A DNA stretch of 64,000 bases from Prochlorococcus marinus str. MIT 9515 (GCF_000015665.1 NC_008817.1:1178001-1242000), one strand, 5' to 3'; shown: positions 28,331 to 38,192, numbered from the stretch's first letter. Numbers and translations: made by a program. The notes: generated from the sequence alone by a model not told the origin.

Positions 28331-30205
28331 CCATTCGGGGATAATTTCACAAAGAATTTCAATCATTTTTTTATTATCATTATTTTTTAAATGTATAAAT
28401 AAATTATCAAGTTTACCTTTTAAGTCATCGAAATCTAAAGATTTCTCAATTGCTTTAAAAATTAATGGATGATCTGTCTTTTGCGATTTCCCATCTATCA
28501 ATAATTCTTCGTAAAGTTTTTCACCAGAACCTAAACCTCTATAGACAATTTCAATATCACCATCAAGATTTTCTTCATTTTTAATTTTAAGACCATTTAA
28601 AAGTATCATTTGTTCTGCAAGCTTTTTTATTTGCATAGGTTTTCCCATATCTAATAGAAAAACTTCTCCTTCCCCTTTTGCTAAGACAGAAGATTGAATA
28701 ACCAAAGAAGCTGCTTCAGAAAGAGTCATAAAGTATCTTGTAACACTAGGATCTGTAACAGTTACTGGCCCTCCATCTTCTATCTGTTTTTGAAAAATAG
28801 GAACTACTGACCCAGATGAACCTAAAACATTCCCAAAACGTACCATAGAAAATACTAATTTTTCTTTATCTATTGAGTTTTTACATTTTTGCGCATAGCT
28901 ACTTACGATAAGTTCAGATATCCTTTTTGTAACTCCCATAATACTTGTAGGCCTTACTGCCTTATCGGAAGAAATTAAAATAAGTTTATTAGTATTAAAT
29001 TTATAAGCAAGTTTACAAACATTTAGAGTAGATTTTATGTTATTTTTAATAGCTTCTATTTGATTTTCTTCTAATAAAGTTACATGTTTGTAAGCAGAAG
29101 CATGAAACAATATATCAGGATTATGCTTTGTAAAAATATTTTGCATAAATTTATAGTCTGAAGTACTGCCTAATTCACAATAGATTTTTTTATTTTGAAA
29201 ATTATTTTTAATTAATATATTTTTAAGCTCAAAAAGATTAGGCTCACTAAAATCAACTACAACAAGTTTTGAGGGGTTTAACGAAAGTATTTGTAAACTT
29301 AGCTCTTTACCAATAGAACCAGCTGCACCAGTAACTAATGCAACCTTATCTTTAATTCCAGGACCAAGCAAATTTTCCTTAGGAGGAACGATTTTACGAA
29401 ATAATAGGTCTTCTAAAGATATAGGTTTTAAAAAATCTATTTTGTCTTTTCCATCTTCAATACTATTAATTGAAGGAATTTTCAATATTCTAATTCTAGG
29501 CTTTATTATTTTTATTTGTTTTAGAATATTCAACCATTGATTGGAATTAATAGATAAAGTTGAAACAAGTAATTGATCAAAATCTAAATTTGATATTTGC
29601 TTTAAAGATTTTACTTTAATCCCATTGATATCTCTGTTTTCTAACTCCGGATTCTCATCAATAAATGCAACAATATTATGCGATCCTGTTAAAAGAATTT
29701 GCTGACTTAGTAGAACTTCATTTTGTCCAGTTCCATAAATAGCAATTTTACTAACATTATTTCTAGGGGATATATTGAAAATAGTTATTAAATCCCTTAC
29801 TAAAACTCTTAATGCGATTGTAAAAGAAGAGCTTAAAAAACATAAAAGTAACCAAAATTTAAAAGTATAAGAATAAAAACCTAATAAATAAAATATGATT
29901 TGTATAGATATTATTAATAATGTATTCTTAATTGCTAATTTATAAAAGCCGACACTCGAAGAATATCTAGTAAGGTGCTTGTAATAATTTCCAAAAATCA
30001 AATAGATTGAAGTAAAAAAAAGAAAAAACAGAAAGTATTTATACCTAATATTGTAGCTTAAATCTAATAACCATAATGAGGATATATATGAAAAAGTCAA
30101 AAGTATAAGATCACTACATATGAAGTAAATTTTTCTATGCTTAATTTTTAAATTCAGTAAATACCTTAATAGGTAACTTATTTTTAAGAATAAAAATCTA
30201 TTCAT
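28319..30205 (-). CDS. WbpM/CapD-type UDP-GlcNAc 4,6-dehydratase (membrane)
   Basis: A 628-residue protein: four or five membrane helices (about 1-145), a first Rossmann domain (IYGTGQNEVLLSQQ), then a catalytic SDR domain beginning VTGAAGSIGKELSLQIL. The catalytic segment ISSDKAVRPTSIMGVTKR has Met at the usual Tyr position, the SMK-type arrangement of WbpM-like enzymes. They turn UDP-GlcNAc into UDP-4-keto-6-deoxy sugar, the precursor of FucNAc or QuiNAc. It is the last gene of a 12-gene minus-strand unit from 41642. Confidence 0.92.
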   Translation of the reverse strand: MNRFLFLKISYLLRYLLNLKIKHRKIYFICSDLILLTFSYISSLWLLDLSYNIRYKYFLFFLFFTSIYLIFGNYYKHLTRYSSSVGFYKLAIKNTLLIISIQIIFYLLGFYSYTFKFWLLLCFLSSSFTIALRVLVRDLITIFNISPRNNVSKIAIYGTGQNEVLLSQQILLTGSHNIVAFIDENPELENRDINGIKVKSLKQISNLDFDQLLVSTLSINSNQWLNILKQIKIIKPRIRILKIPSINSIEDGKDKIDFLKPISLEDLLFRKIVPPKENLLGPGIKDKVALVTGAAGSIGKELSLQILSLNPSKLVVVDFSEPNLFELKNILIKNNFQNKKIYCELGSTSDYKFMQNIFTKHNPDILFHASAYKHVTLLEENQIEAIKNNIKSTLNVCKLAYKFNTNKLILISSDKAVRPTSIMGVTKRISELIVSSYAQKCKNSIDKEKLVFSMVRFGNVLGSSGSVVPIFQKQIEDGGPVTVTDPSVTRYFMTLSEAASLVIQSSVLAKGEGEVFLLDMGKPMQIKKLAEQMILLNGLKIKNEENLDGDIEIVYRGLGSGEKLYEELLIDGKSQKTDHPLIFKAIEKSLDFDDLKGKLDNLFIHLKNNDNKKMIEILCEIIPEWLRE

Positions 30206-30220
30206 TTCAAAAGAAAAATT

Positions 30221-31207
30221 TCAAGTTAACTTATTATTCATCGCTTCCTCAAAGGACAAGGCATATTTTTTCTCTAAATAATACATTATAATTAGACAAG
30301 ACAAGATACTTACTATTTCGTAAACAAAATTTAATTTTATGTAAACAATGCCTATTATCGAAATTTGCAATATGTATATTAAAGCAACTTCTTGTTTTGA
30401 TAATTTTCCTAAATATAGTCTTTGGTAGAGATGTTGTCTATGAGCTTTAAATATGTTTTGCCTTGAAAAAAAGCGCCTGAATATAGTAATTAAAGCGTCT
30501 CCGAAAAAGGGGCTTGCAATTAATAATAAGCCTACAATTTCTTTTAAATCATTAAACTGAAGAATATTTGCAACAAAATATACTCCTAAAAAAGTACTTC
30601 CTATATCTCCCATAAAAATTTTTGCTGGATTCCAATTCCAATAAATAAAAGTTGCTAATGAGCCTAAAAGGACAATAAGGGATATGTTTGAATTTAATTT
30701 ATAATTTATTATTAGAAACAAAACAAACATACATCCAGCTACTAATCCATCTGAGCCATCCATAAAGTTCGTAAAATTAATTACTGCAGTAATAAAAATA
30801 AGAAGAAAAATTAAAATAAAAATATCTAATATTGGGTTTAATAAAAATAAACTAATATTACTGAATCCTAAAATAAGAAAAGAGGTTAATAATTGAAAAA
30901 GATATCTATATTTTGGCGAGACCTTTATTAAATCATCTAATAAACTTATAAATATGAGGGGTATACATAATAAAGATAATGAAACAATACCTTCAAAATT
31001 ATTAAATGAAGCGAATATTAAATCATAAATTATTAGAGGAACTATAAAAGATAAACCACCGGCACTGGGAATAGGTTTTATATGTAAGCTTCTTTTATTA
31101 GGATTATCTAGAAAAAATATTTCAAAAAATTTAATACCATTTTTTAAAATAATATAAGAGGTAAATACACCTAAAAAAAAATATCCTAAATAAATAATAT
31201 TTACCAT
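30221..31207 (-). CDS. WecA/WbpL-type undecaprenyl-phosphate sugar-1-P transferase
   Basis: A 328-residue polytopic enzyme (about ten helices) that starts repeat-unit synthesis by loading a HexNAc-1-phosphate on undecaprenyl phosphate. Catalytic motifs: NFTNFMDGSDGLVAG, KIFMGDIGSTFLGVYF, and the cytoplasmic HRQHLYQRL (His-rich nucleotide loop). The HxxHLYQR form resembles WbpL. It sits between the WbpV-like SDR (two bases upstream) and the WbpM-like dehydratase (15 bases downstream), so the three probably make and load the first sugar. Confidence 0.9.
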   Translation of the reverse strand: MVNIIYLGYFFLGVFTSYIILKNGIKFFEIFFLDNPNKRSLHIKPIPSAGGLSFIVPLIIYDLIFASFNNFEGIVSLSLLCIPLIFISLLDDLIKVSPKYRYLFQLLTSFLILGFSNISLFLLNPILDIFILIFLLIFITAVINFTNFMDGSDGLVAGCMFVLFLIINYKLNSNISLIVLLGSLATFIYWNWNPAKIFMGDIGSTFLGVYFVANILQFNDLKEIVGLLLIASPFFGDALITIFRRFFSRQNIFKAHRQHLYQRLYLGKLSKQEVALIYILQISIIGIVYIKLNFVYEIVSILSCLIIMYYLEKKYALSFEEAMNNKLT

Positions 31208-31209
31208 AT

Positions 31210-32100
31210 TTACTCGAAATCTTTTGAGAAAGGAAAACTTCTAGGTTTATTTCTCGTAATTTCACATGCCTTCTCGAAGCCAGATAAATCAGAACATATC
31301 CTAGATAATGCTGCAAAGGATTTCGGAGAAAAAATCATAACAGGAAGTATAGAAACTAAGAAAATTCTATTTGGGATTTTTAATATAATACATTTCCTAA
31401 TAGGATCATTTTTATCTGATGCATTCTTTAAAGATTCTAAAATTTCATGATAATTTAAAATAATATCCCCACCCAAATTAATTAAATTATTGCTTACTTT
31501 ACTTTTTTCTTTTAATAATTTAATCATTAAAAAATAAACAACTTCTGCCAATTGATATGCGTGAATAGGTTGTCTCGTTCCTGAATTAGATGGCAGACAA
31601 ACTATCTTTAATTTTCTCATTATTAATAAAATTTTTTGAATATTATTATCCTTAATTTTATTTAAAGAACCATAAATCAAAGTTGGTCTAATTATCTGAC
31701 AATTTATATTAAGATTTTTAGCTATTGACATTACCTTATGTTCAGATCTTAATAACTTTTTTGCTAGATTTCTATCATAATCGTTAGATTCAAATCTCTT
31801 GGTTAATGCAGAAGAGGAAGAACAAATAATAATTCCTTTAAGGTTTACCAATTTAAAATTTTGATGATAAAACAAATAATTTAAAAAAGAAGCAAAATGC
31901 CATATAGGAGCAAAACTTATTAATATAAATTCTTCATTGTCTAAAGGAGAAAAAGAGTCTGGCTTTTTTAAGTCAAGTTTATAACCTCTTTTTTTGTCTC
32001 TGGAAAAAGAGTATATTTTATATTTTGAATTTTGAAAATTAAAGAATTTATAAAAAGCTTCACCTGATAAAGAGGTTTTACCAAATAGATAAATATTCAT
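31210..32100 (-). CDS. NAD-dependent epimerase/reductase-like protein (WbpV-type position)
   Basis: A 296-residue Rossmann-fold protein of the extended SDR kind. The N-terminus MNIYLFGKTSLSGEAFYKFF has a reduced glycine motif. The usual region after CSSSSALTKRF has no clear Tyr-x3-Lys, although IIRPTLIYGS and the RQPIHAYQLAE segment are typical of the family. By position it would reduce the 4-keto sugar from the WbpM-like enzyme to FucNAc or QuiNAc. This is an inference. Its start overlaps the upstream GT2 stop by four bases (ATGA). Confidence 0.72.
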   Translation of the reverse strand: MNIYLFGKTSLSGEAFYKFFNFQNSKYKIYSFSRDKKRGYKLDLKKPDSFSPLDNEEFILISFAPIWHFASFLNYLFYHQNFKLVNLKGIIICSSSSALTKRFESNDYDRNLAKKLLRSEHKVMSIAKNLNINCQIIRPTLIYGSLNKIKDNNIQKILLIMRKLKIVCLPSNSGTRQPIHAYQLAEVVYFLMIKLLKEKSKVSNNLINLGGDIILNYHEILESLKNASDKNDPIRKCIILKIPNRIFLVSILPVMIFSPKSFAALSRICSDLSGFEKACEITRNKPRSFPFSKDFE

Positions 32101-32897
32101 ACTTCATTAAATAATCTTGTTAAGATTCTTCGAATATATCTTAATATATAGGGTACAAAAAAACATATTCCAAATACATTTTTATAGCAATAAAATACTT
32201 CTTTCAGCCTTAAAATATTTTTTTGTGAGCTTATACCGTTTGTAGACATATTAACTAATTCTTTATTAAGAACTAATATTGAAATATTATCAATGCAACT
32301 AAACTTAAGAAAATAGTCCAAATCTGAAGCAAGTTGTAAATTCTCGGAAAAACTTGACAACTTCTCAAAAGCATTTGCATTAAAAAATGTAGCTTGATGG
32401 GGAGGAATCATTCCCAGAAAAAGACTTTTCCTAAATTTTTTTCTATCAAGGGATAATAAAAATTTATTTTCTAAAAAATATGATTTTCTTATTATCCCTT
32501 GAGTTTTAAAGTCTATATATTTTCCTCTGCAAATAAGAAGATCATATTTATTTTTATATGAATTTACTTCTGAAATAATATCTCCAAACGTACTTGGAGA
32601 TATAGCCCAATCATCAGAACCCCAAAAAAGTACTAATTCATTATCTTTTATAGTTTTAAAACCCTGATTCATAGCACCATAAATTCCTTTATGATTTTTC
32701 TCTTGTTTAATAACATTTATTCGAGAATCAGATAAACATGAAGTCTCAATCCAATTAAAATGTTTTTTAGTTGAATCTCCATCAATAAATAATAATTTCC
32801 AGTCTTTCCAAGTTTGAATTTTTAATGAATTTATCAACTTAGGTAGAATTAAATATGTATTTAAAGTTGGAACAATTATTTTAATTGAGGTTATCAT
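32097..32897 (-). CDS. GT2-family glycosyltransferase
   Basis: A 266-residue GT-A enzyme: KIIVPTLNTYLILPKLINSL at the N-terminus, LLFIDGDSTK for nucleotide binding, GIYGAMNQGFK, and the DxD-equivalent WGSDDWA. The C-terminal part ends in two short hydrophobic stretches that may contact the membrane. It probably adds a sugar to the lipid-linked repeat unit. Overlaps both neighbours (four bases with the SDR, 17 with the acetyltransferase), so it is translationally coupled. Confidence 0.88.
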   Translation of the reverse strand: MITSIKIIVPTLNTYLILPKLINSLKIQTWKDWKLLFIDGDSTKKHFNWIETSCLSDSRINVIKQEKNHKGIYGAMNQGFKTIKDNELVLFWGSDDWAISPSTFGDIISEVNSYKNKYDLLICRGKYIDFKTQGIIRKSYFLENKFLLSLDRKKFRKSLFLGMIPPHQATFFNANAFEKLSSFSENLQLASDLDYFLKFSCIDNISILVLNKELVNMSTNGISSQKNILRLKEVFYCYKNVFGICFFVPYILRYIRRILTRLFNEV

Positions 32898-33432
32898 CTT
32901 TTAATTTAAAAAGCTTAGCAGGGTTACCTTTATAAATTCCATCTTTTTCTAGTATACCTGAGACTAAAGAACCTAAACATGTCACAGAACCTCTTTTTAA
33001 AATAGCTCCTGGGGCAATAATTGATTTTGCAGCTATCCAGCAATCATCCTCAATAACAATTCTTTCCAAAATTAAATTAAATAAATCTTTTTTATAGTTA
33101 TGATTTCCAGTGCATAAATATACTCCTTGAGAAATACAAACTCTATTGCCAATTTTAACTAAAGCTAAATTATCTATCCATACATCTTCACCAATCCAAC
33201 AATGATCTCCTATTGATAAATTCCATGGTTCAGAAATTTTTATATTTGTTTTTATTTTTCCTCCTTTTCCAATTTTAGCTCTAAAAATTCTTAAAATTAA
33301 CTTCCTCCAATATGTTCCAGGAATGTAGCTAGAAAAAAGAGGTTTGCCAAAAAAATCCCAAATTAATTTAACTATTATTATTGAAATACTATTTTTTTTC
33401 TTTTCATATAAATTTAAATTTTGAAGTCGCAT
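32881..33432 (-). CDS. WcaF-like hexapeptide acetyltransferase
   Basis: A left-handed beta-helix O-acetyltransferase that would decorate a sugar of the polysaccharide with acetyl groups from acetyl-CoA. A TTG at 33438 opens the frame but ATG at 33432 (MRLQNLNLYEKKKNS) is preferred, giving 183 residues, the family size. Typical stretches are PGTYWRKLILRIFRAKIGKG, WIGEDVWIDNLALVKIGNRV, SQGVYLCTGNHNYKK, and IEDDCWIAAKSIIAPGAIL. His in TGNHNY is the likely catalytic base. Confidence 0.9.
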   Translation of the reverse strand: MRLQNLNLYEKKKNSISIIIVKLIWDFFGKPLFSSYIPGTYWRKLILRIFRAKIGKGGKIKTNIKISEPWNLSIGDHCWIGEDVWIDNLALVKIGNRVCISQGVYLCTGNHNYKKDLFNLILERIVIEDDCWIAAKSIIAPGAILKRGSVTCLGSLVSGILEKDGIYKGNPAKLFKLKDDNLN

Positions 33433-33497
33433 TATCAATAATTTCCTTATTTTAAATTTATATTAAACATCTTTAATTATTTTAAATATTTACAATT

Positions 33498-34577
33498 TCA
33501 TAAGATATCTTCACAAACTGATCTATATAAATCATTTAATTGGGATGTTAAATTAGACCAATTATGATTTATAGAAACATAATTATAGGCAAGTTTTGAA
33601 ATCTTTTTTTTCTCATTATCATCCATTTTTATTAAATATTTTAAAGATTTAATGATTTCATTTACTGATGGATTAGTTTTTATTGCAGCACCAATATTTA
33701 GAGTTTCAGAAAGATTACAATTTTCACTTATTAAGCATGGAATCCCATAAGACATAGCCTCCAAAGCAGCCATAGGTAATCCTTCTGAAAATGAACTTAG
33801 AATAAAAGCAGAAGAATTTCGAAATACTTTTTCTTTTTCTAAATCAAAAACTGGTTTTGAAACAATAATTCTTTTTATTAACGATTTATTATCAAATTTT
33901 TTAAGTATCTTCAAATTTCCAGAACCCGCAAAGCAAATCCACCAATTTTTGCTATATGAATATTTTGATACAATCTCCCATGCTTTGATTAACTCATTAA
34001 TACCCTTTTTTTTATGAAATCTGCCTAAAAAAAGTAATACATTTGAATTTCTAGGAATTTTATCTTCCCAAGATTTAGGATATTCATTTAACTTCAATTC
34101 TTTCTTTTGAGGCATAAATATACCATTTGAAATTAGATGACATTTCCATGCAGAATTTATTTTTTTTATAGCTTCAAATTCTCCAGATGAAAGTACTTGA
34201 ATAAATGAACTATTATTTAATGCTTTTTTTTCCCATAAATACCAAGATATTATTTTCTTTAATTGTGATTGATTTAAAGCCCATTTATCCAACATTCCAT
34301 GTGGAGTAATAACATATGGGATATCTGCTTTTAATAAATCATTAGTAATTCTTGTATGAACTCTCCAAAGACCATGTAAATGAACAATTGTTGGATTGAT
34401 TTTTAAAATTTCTTTGATTAATTTTTTACGTTTAAAAGGACTTAGAAAAAGATTACTTGCTAACCATTCAACTTTTATTTTAGTTTTTTTTTGTTCTCTT
34501 ATTAATTGTTCAACAACAGTTGTTATGCCGCCATCTTTGAAGTCATAAGAATAAGATATATGTAAAACTTTCATCAT
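33498..34577 (-). CDS. GT4-family glycosyltransferase
   Basis: A 359-residue GT-B enzyme. The acceptor side starts MMKVLHISYSYDFKDGGITT and contains IVHLHGLWRVH and TPHGMLDKWAL. The donor side has LLFLGRFHKKKGINELIKAW and the E-x7-E motif in EGLPMAALEAMSYGIPCLIS. A retaining transferase working at the cytoplasmic face is expected. It follows the Wzy gene with an ATGA overlap. The double Met at the start leaves a one-residue uncertainty. Confidence 0.9.
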   Translation of the reverse strand: MMKVLHISYSYDFKDGGITTVVEQLIREQKKTKIKVEWLASNLFLSPFKRKKLIKEILKINPTIVHLHGLWRVHTRITNDLLKADIPYVITPHGMLDKWALNQSQLKKIISWYLWEKKALNNSSFIQVLSSGEFEAIKKINSAWKCHLISNGIFMPQKKELKLNEYPKSWEDKIPRNSNVLLFLGRFHKKKGINELIKAWEIVSKYSYSKNWWICFAGSGNLKILKKFDNKSLIKRIIVSKPVFDLEKEKVFRNSSAFILSSFSEGLPMAALEAMSYGIPCLISENCNLSETLNIGAAIKTNPSVNEIIKSLKYLIKMDDNEKKKISKLAYNYVSINHNWSNLTSQLNDLYRSVCEDIL

Positions 34578-35944
34578 CTATATCTTTTATTCCAAATATT
34601 AGAAAAATAATGGAAAGGAATAAAAATTGTAAAATATAAAAAAGTCAATTGAAGTAAATATCCTCTAGTAAACACTATAAACATAAAACTTAGATATAGA
34701 CTATATTTAATTTGAGCTATTGGATCATTAAAATTTAATAAAAACTCGTTCCATAATTTCTTAAAATAAAGCCCAAGAAAAAAGTTAATTGTTATTAATG
34801 CAATCCATCCACCAGCTAAATAATATTCTGCAAATCCAAGATTAGCTGCACCAACCTCCCACAAGAAACCGTCATAAATTGTTCTATAAGCTGTAATCAA
34901 ATATTCTCCCTTCGGTTTATTTTGCCATAATATTCTCGGGATAGGAAGTGTTAAGGTATTTATAATAGGTTTTATACCTGAATAATTAATTTCCTCAGGT
35001 GTTTTATAAATTATTGCAGCAGAAGTATGGAAAACATTAGTATCGAAGGTTGCAGACTTTAATACAAATTCCAAAACTGATTGTTCTGTTACTGAATACT
35101 TCCTCGAAAAAAGTTCATAATTCAAACCCGTTCCATAATTTCTAGAAATCTGGATAAATCCAAAAATAAGCAAAGTCGATAAAATTAAACTCAGTAATAA
35201 TGTAATATCAGGTTTTATTTTTTTATAAAAAAAATAAATTAAAATTAAAGGCAATAATAATAAAAATAATCTATATCTGAAGCCCAAGCTCACATAAAGA
35301 CTAATTGTTGTTAACAAGTAAAAAACAAATTTAGTTCTTTCTTTAATGCCGTTCAATAAGCATATAAATAATAAAACTATGCCAACTATCAAGAAATTTA
35401 CTGTTGATGAAATCCAACTAGAAGCAAAACCTCCACCGCCCCCTCCACTAGAAATTTCAGCCAATGTATACAAATTAAGAGCCCTAGAAAGTAAACTTGT
35501 TCCATAATTAATAAATTGCAAGAATAGTGAAAATAATATAATTCTTTCCCCCCATTTATGAATAAATAAATAATCTTTAGTTCCAAGTTGATAACCTTTT
35601 AATTTATTGATACCAAATTTTTCTTTCTTGAAATATTTTTTAAAATTGAAACCTAATTGAAAAGATAAATACGTTAGTAGAGCTCCTATTAATCCAATTT
35701 CATAAAACTCCCTATGATCTACTCCACGATATGAAATTGATCCATCTTGTTGTCCAGATGTAATAATAGGGCCAACCAAACAATAAAAAATTACTAAGGC
35801 CCCGAAAAGTGTAGTTGGCTTAAAAAAATTAAACCATTTTTTATCATTATAGTTTTTCAATAATTCCCAGATACAAATTATAAACAGGACTATTAAATAA
35901 AATATTTCTGAAGAGTTTAAACTAAAAAGAAAATCTATGAACAT
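34574..35944 (-). CDS. wzy: Wzy-like O-antigen/oligosaccharide polymerase
   Basis: A 456-residue protein with about eleven hydrophobic helices and large loops. It has no single signature, which is normal for Wzy, but its length, topology, position amid glycosyltransferases and the presence of Wzx in the island support the role of joining repeat units at the periplasmic face. A glycine hexamer (SSGGGGGGFASSW) lies in a loop after the fourth helix, encoded by a striking G+C patch. RNYGTGLNYE and KPKGEYLITAYRTIYDGF are the longest periplasmic-type loops, rich in charged residues. Confidence 0.78.
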   Translation of the reverse strand: MFIDFLFSLNSSEIFYLIVLFIICIWELLKNYNDKKWFNFFKPTTLFGALVIFYCLVGPIITSGQQDGSISYRGVDHREFYEIGLIGALLTYLSFQLGFNFKKYFKKEKFGINKLKGYQLGTKDYLFIHKWGERIILFSLFLQFINYGTSLLSRALNLYTLAEISSGGGGGGFASSWISSTVNFLIVGIVLLFICLLNGIKERTKFVFYLLTTISLYVSLGFRYRLFLLLLPLILIYFFYKKIKPDITLLLSLILSTLLIFGFIQISRNYGTGLNYELFSRKYSVTEQSVLEFVLKSATFDTNVFHTSAAIIYKTPEEINYSGIKPIINTLTLPIPRILWQNKPKGEYLITAYRTIYDGFLWEVGAANLGFAEYYLAGGWIALITINFFLGLYFKKLWNEFLLNFNDPIAQIKYSLYLSFMFIVFTRGYLLQLTFLYFTIFIPFHYFSNIWNKRYR

Positions 35945-37104
35945 ATATTAGAAACTAATCTCAATAGTAATGATGAAAAAAGTGATTTCCTAGGATTATT
36001 TATTGAAAAAACTATAGATTTTTTTAAGTTCTTTGAGAAAGTATCTAAATCATAATTTTTTAAATTAGTTCTAGCAAGAGAGATCATTTTAAATTGTTCA
36101 TCTTTTGTTAAATTTTCTACCTTTTTCATATAATTTTGCAATTCGTAGTTGTTGCTTGGATTAAATACAAAACCTGTTTCATTATTTTTTATTAAATCTA
36201 CTGCACATCCACAATTTTGGCTAACAATGCAAGGTAATCCAGAAGAAATAGCTTCGTTTACAACTAATCCCCAATTATCAAAATAACTTGGGAGTATAAA
36301 TGCTGAGGCATTTTTATAATATTGAACTAAATCGTTTATCTGTAACCAATTTATGATTTGAATTTTTTCTTGATTTGTTAAACATTCTGCATATTCTTTT
36401 AACTTTAAATAAAGATTTCCAGACCCTATTATTTTCAATCCCCAAAGCCCGCCCTCTTTTTGATAATTTGAAAAGCTTTTTATAAGATTAAAAAGATTTT
36501 TTCTTTCTAAAAGACGACTTACACATAAAAAATATTTATATTCATTTTGTTTTGATTTTGAAGTTAATTTTTCAAAAAAACAATTATCAACTACATCCCA
36601 AGGTTGAAAGATCATTTGATCTTCAATCCCAAGCTTTATTAGATACTCTCTACTTTCTTTTCCTGCTACAAAAGCTGCACTATAACCTCTCAAAATTATT
36701 TTTTTTATAATCTCTTTAAGTAAAAATCTTCTTGAATTTCTTTCTGTTTTGATTATTGAATCACTTACAATTATACAAGGTATTTTTTTAGAGTTAGAAT
36801 ACAACAATAATCTTTGATAGCTGCGATCAGCCCATCCTACTGAAATAATTGCATCTGGATTAATTAAAGATATATTTTTTTTATAAAAATAATCTATCTC
36901 TTTATTTGAAATATCTTTTTCTGGAAAAATAGATTTTGGAAATTTGATTACTTGATATTTAGGACTATTTGATGGGCTCCATAAATATTCTTTGGATTCA
37001 GGTCTTGTCTCAAATACATATAAATCCAAATTATCATTTGCTAGTGATTCAAATCTGGATTGGTGATAGGGTCCAATATTTCTTAAAACTATTATTATTT
37101 TCAT
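35935..37104 (-). CDS. GT4-family glycosyltransferase
   Basis: A 389-residue GT-B enzyme. The N-terminus MKIIIVLRNIGPYHQSRFES is unusual for GT4 but fits acceptor domains; the donor domain is clear: YFLCVSRLLERKNLFNLIKS, IIGSGNLYLKL, and DNWGLVVNEAISSGLPCIVS with an E-x7 pattern (one Glu replaced by Asn-Trp-Gly context). It overlaps the start of wzy by ten bases. Specific sugar unknown. Confidence 0.87.
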   Translation of the reverse strand: MKIIIVLRNIGPYHQSRFESLANDNLDLYVFETRPESKEYLWSPSNSPKYQVIKFPKSIFPEKDISNKEIDYFYKKNISLINPDAIISVGWADRSYQRLLLYSNSKKIPCIIVSDSIIKTERNSRRFLLKEIIKKIILRGYSAAFVAGKESREYLIKLGIEDQMIFQPWDVVDNCFFEKLTSKSKQNEYKYFLCVSRLLERKNLFNLIKSFSNYQKEGGLWGLKIIGSGNLYLKLKEYAECLTNQEKIQIINWLQINDLVQYYKNASAFILPSYFDNWGLVVNEAISSGLPCIVSQNCGCAVDLIKNNETGFVFNPSNNYELQNYMKKVENLTKDEQFKMISLARTNLKNYDLDTFSKNLKKSIVFSINNPRKSLFSSLLLRLVSNICS

Positions 37105-38192
37105 TCTTTAAAAAGTTTCAACCATTTAGTTTTTACAATTTTTGAATCATATTTTTTTAAATTTTGAGCAGACTTTTCAATATAGTAATCTCTTTTAGTA
37201 GAAGAGCTAATTATTTCATTCAGTGAGTTAATCCACAAGTCAACTCTCCCCTTAGGTATGAGAATTCCAGCTTTCCCATCATCCAAAACTTCTCTACAAG
37301 CAGGTACATCCGTCGCAATAATAGGTAGTCTGGCTGCCATTGCTTCAATTAAAGCTATACCAAATCCCTCTGATAAGGTTGTTGAAAATGCAAAAATATC
37401 TGCCTCAGCTAACATGGCTGGAATATCTAACTTTGAACCTACAAAGATTTTTTTAATATCTAGTCCTAGTTCAGAGGCAATACCTTCAAGGTATGCTCTT
37501 TTATTACCATCTCCAACTAAAATCAAATTACATTTTTTATTTATCTTTGCATAGGCTCTTAATAAAGTTTCTTGATCCTTTATTTCATCTAATCTTGCTA
37601 CCATCATTATAGTTATAGGTGAGTTTATTTTTCTAAATTTGATATTTTTCTGAACTTCATTTTGAAAACTTTTTACATTGATACAGTTTGGTATTACATT
37701 AGAAAATATAATATTTTTATTGAAATTTAAAAAAGAATTTTTTATAGCATATGAACATGGAACAAGTTTTACATTTAACATATTAAAAATGCGCATTAAA
37801 AAAATTAATTTTAAATTTTTAATAGAAAAGCTCTCAATTAAATTTTGAACACAAATTGCTAAATTATTTACTCCTGCAATTTTTGCTCCTAAAACAACCC
37901 AAAGAGAAGTAATGTTATTGAAATAAATAATTACATTATGGGCTTTATTTTTAGAAAATAATTTTATCAAGAAAGCAATAAATAAAATACCCCTCCTCCT
38001 TTCAAATGAGATTATATTCAAATTTTTATATTTATTTTTAGTAGAAATATCATTAGAGAAATTATTAATGTTTTTATTCAAATTAATCAAATAATTTTTT
38101 TCCATAGGCATTCCCTCTCTAGACATTGTCAAAGCGAGATTTTCTATACCTCCAATTTTAATACCATCTAAAATATGAAAATTTATTGTCAT
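37101..38192 (-). CDS. GT4-family glycosyltransferase (paralogue of next gene)
   Basis: A 363-residue GT-B enzyme with TIMMVARLDEIKDQETLLRA, LVGDGNKRAYLEGIASELGL and the catalytic EGFGIALIEAMAARLPIIAT, then GKAGILIPKG. The donor half is strikingly similar to that of the upstream gene at 38189 (GDGxKRxxLE, xDIPxMLxxADIFxFS, EGFGIAL), which points to a tandem duplication. The N-terminal acceptor halves differ, so acceptors probably differ. ATGA overlaps at both ends. Confidence 0.9.
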   Translation of the reverse strand: MTINFHILDGIKIGGIENLALTMSREGMPMEKNYLINLNKNINNFSNDISTKNKYKNLNIISFERRRGILFIAFLIKLFSKNKAHNVIIYFNNITSLWVVLGAKIAGVNNLAICVQNLIESFSIKNLKLIFLMRIFNMLNVKLVPCSYAIKNSFLNFNKNIIFSNVIPNCINVKSFQNEVQKNIKFRKINSPITIMMVARLDEIKDQETLLRAYAKINKKCNLILVGDGNKRAYLEGIASELGLDIKKIFVGSKLDIPAMLAEADIFAFSTTLSEGFGIALIEAMAARLPIIATDVPACREVLDDGKAGILIPKGRVDLWINSLNEIISSSTKRDYYIEKSAQNLKKYDSKIVKTKWLKLFKE

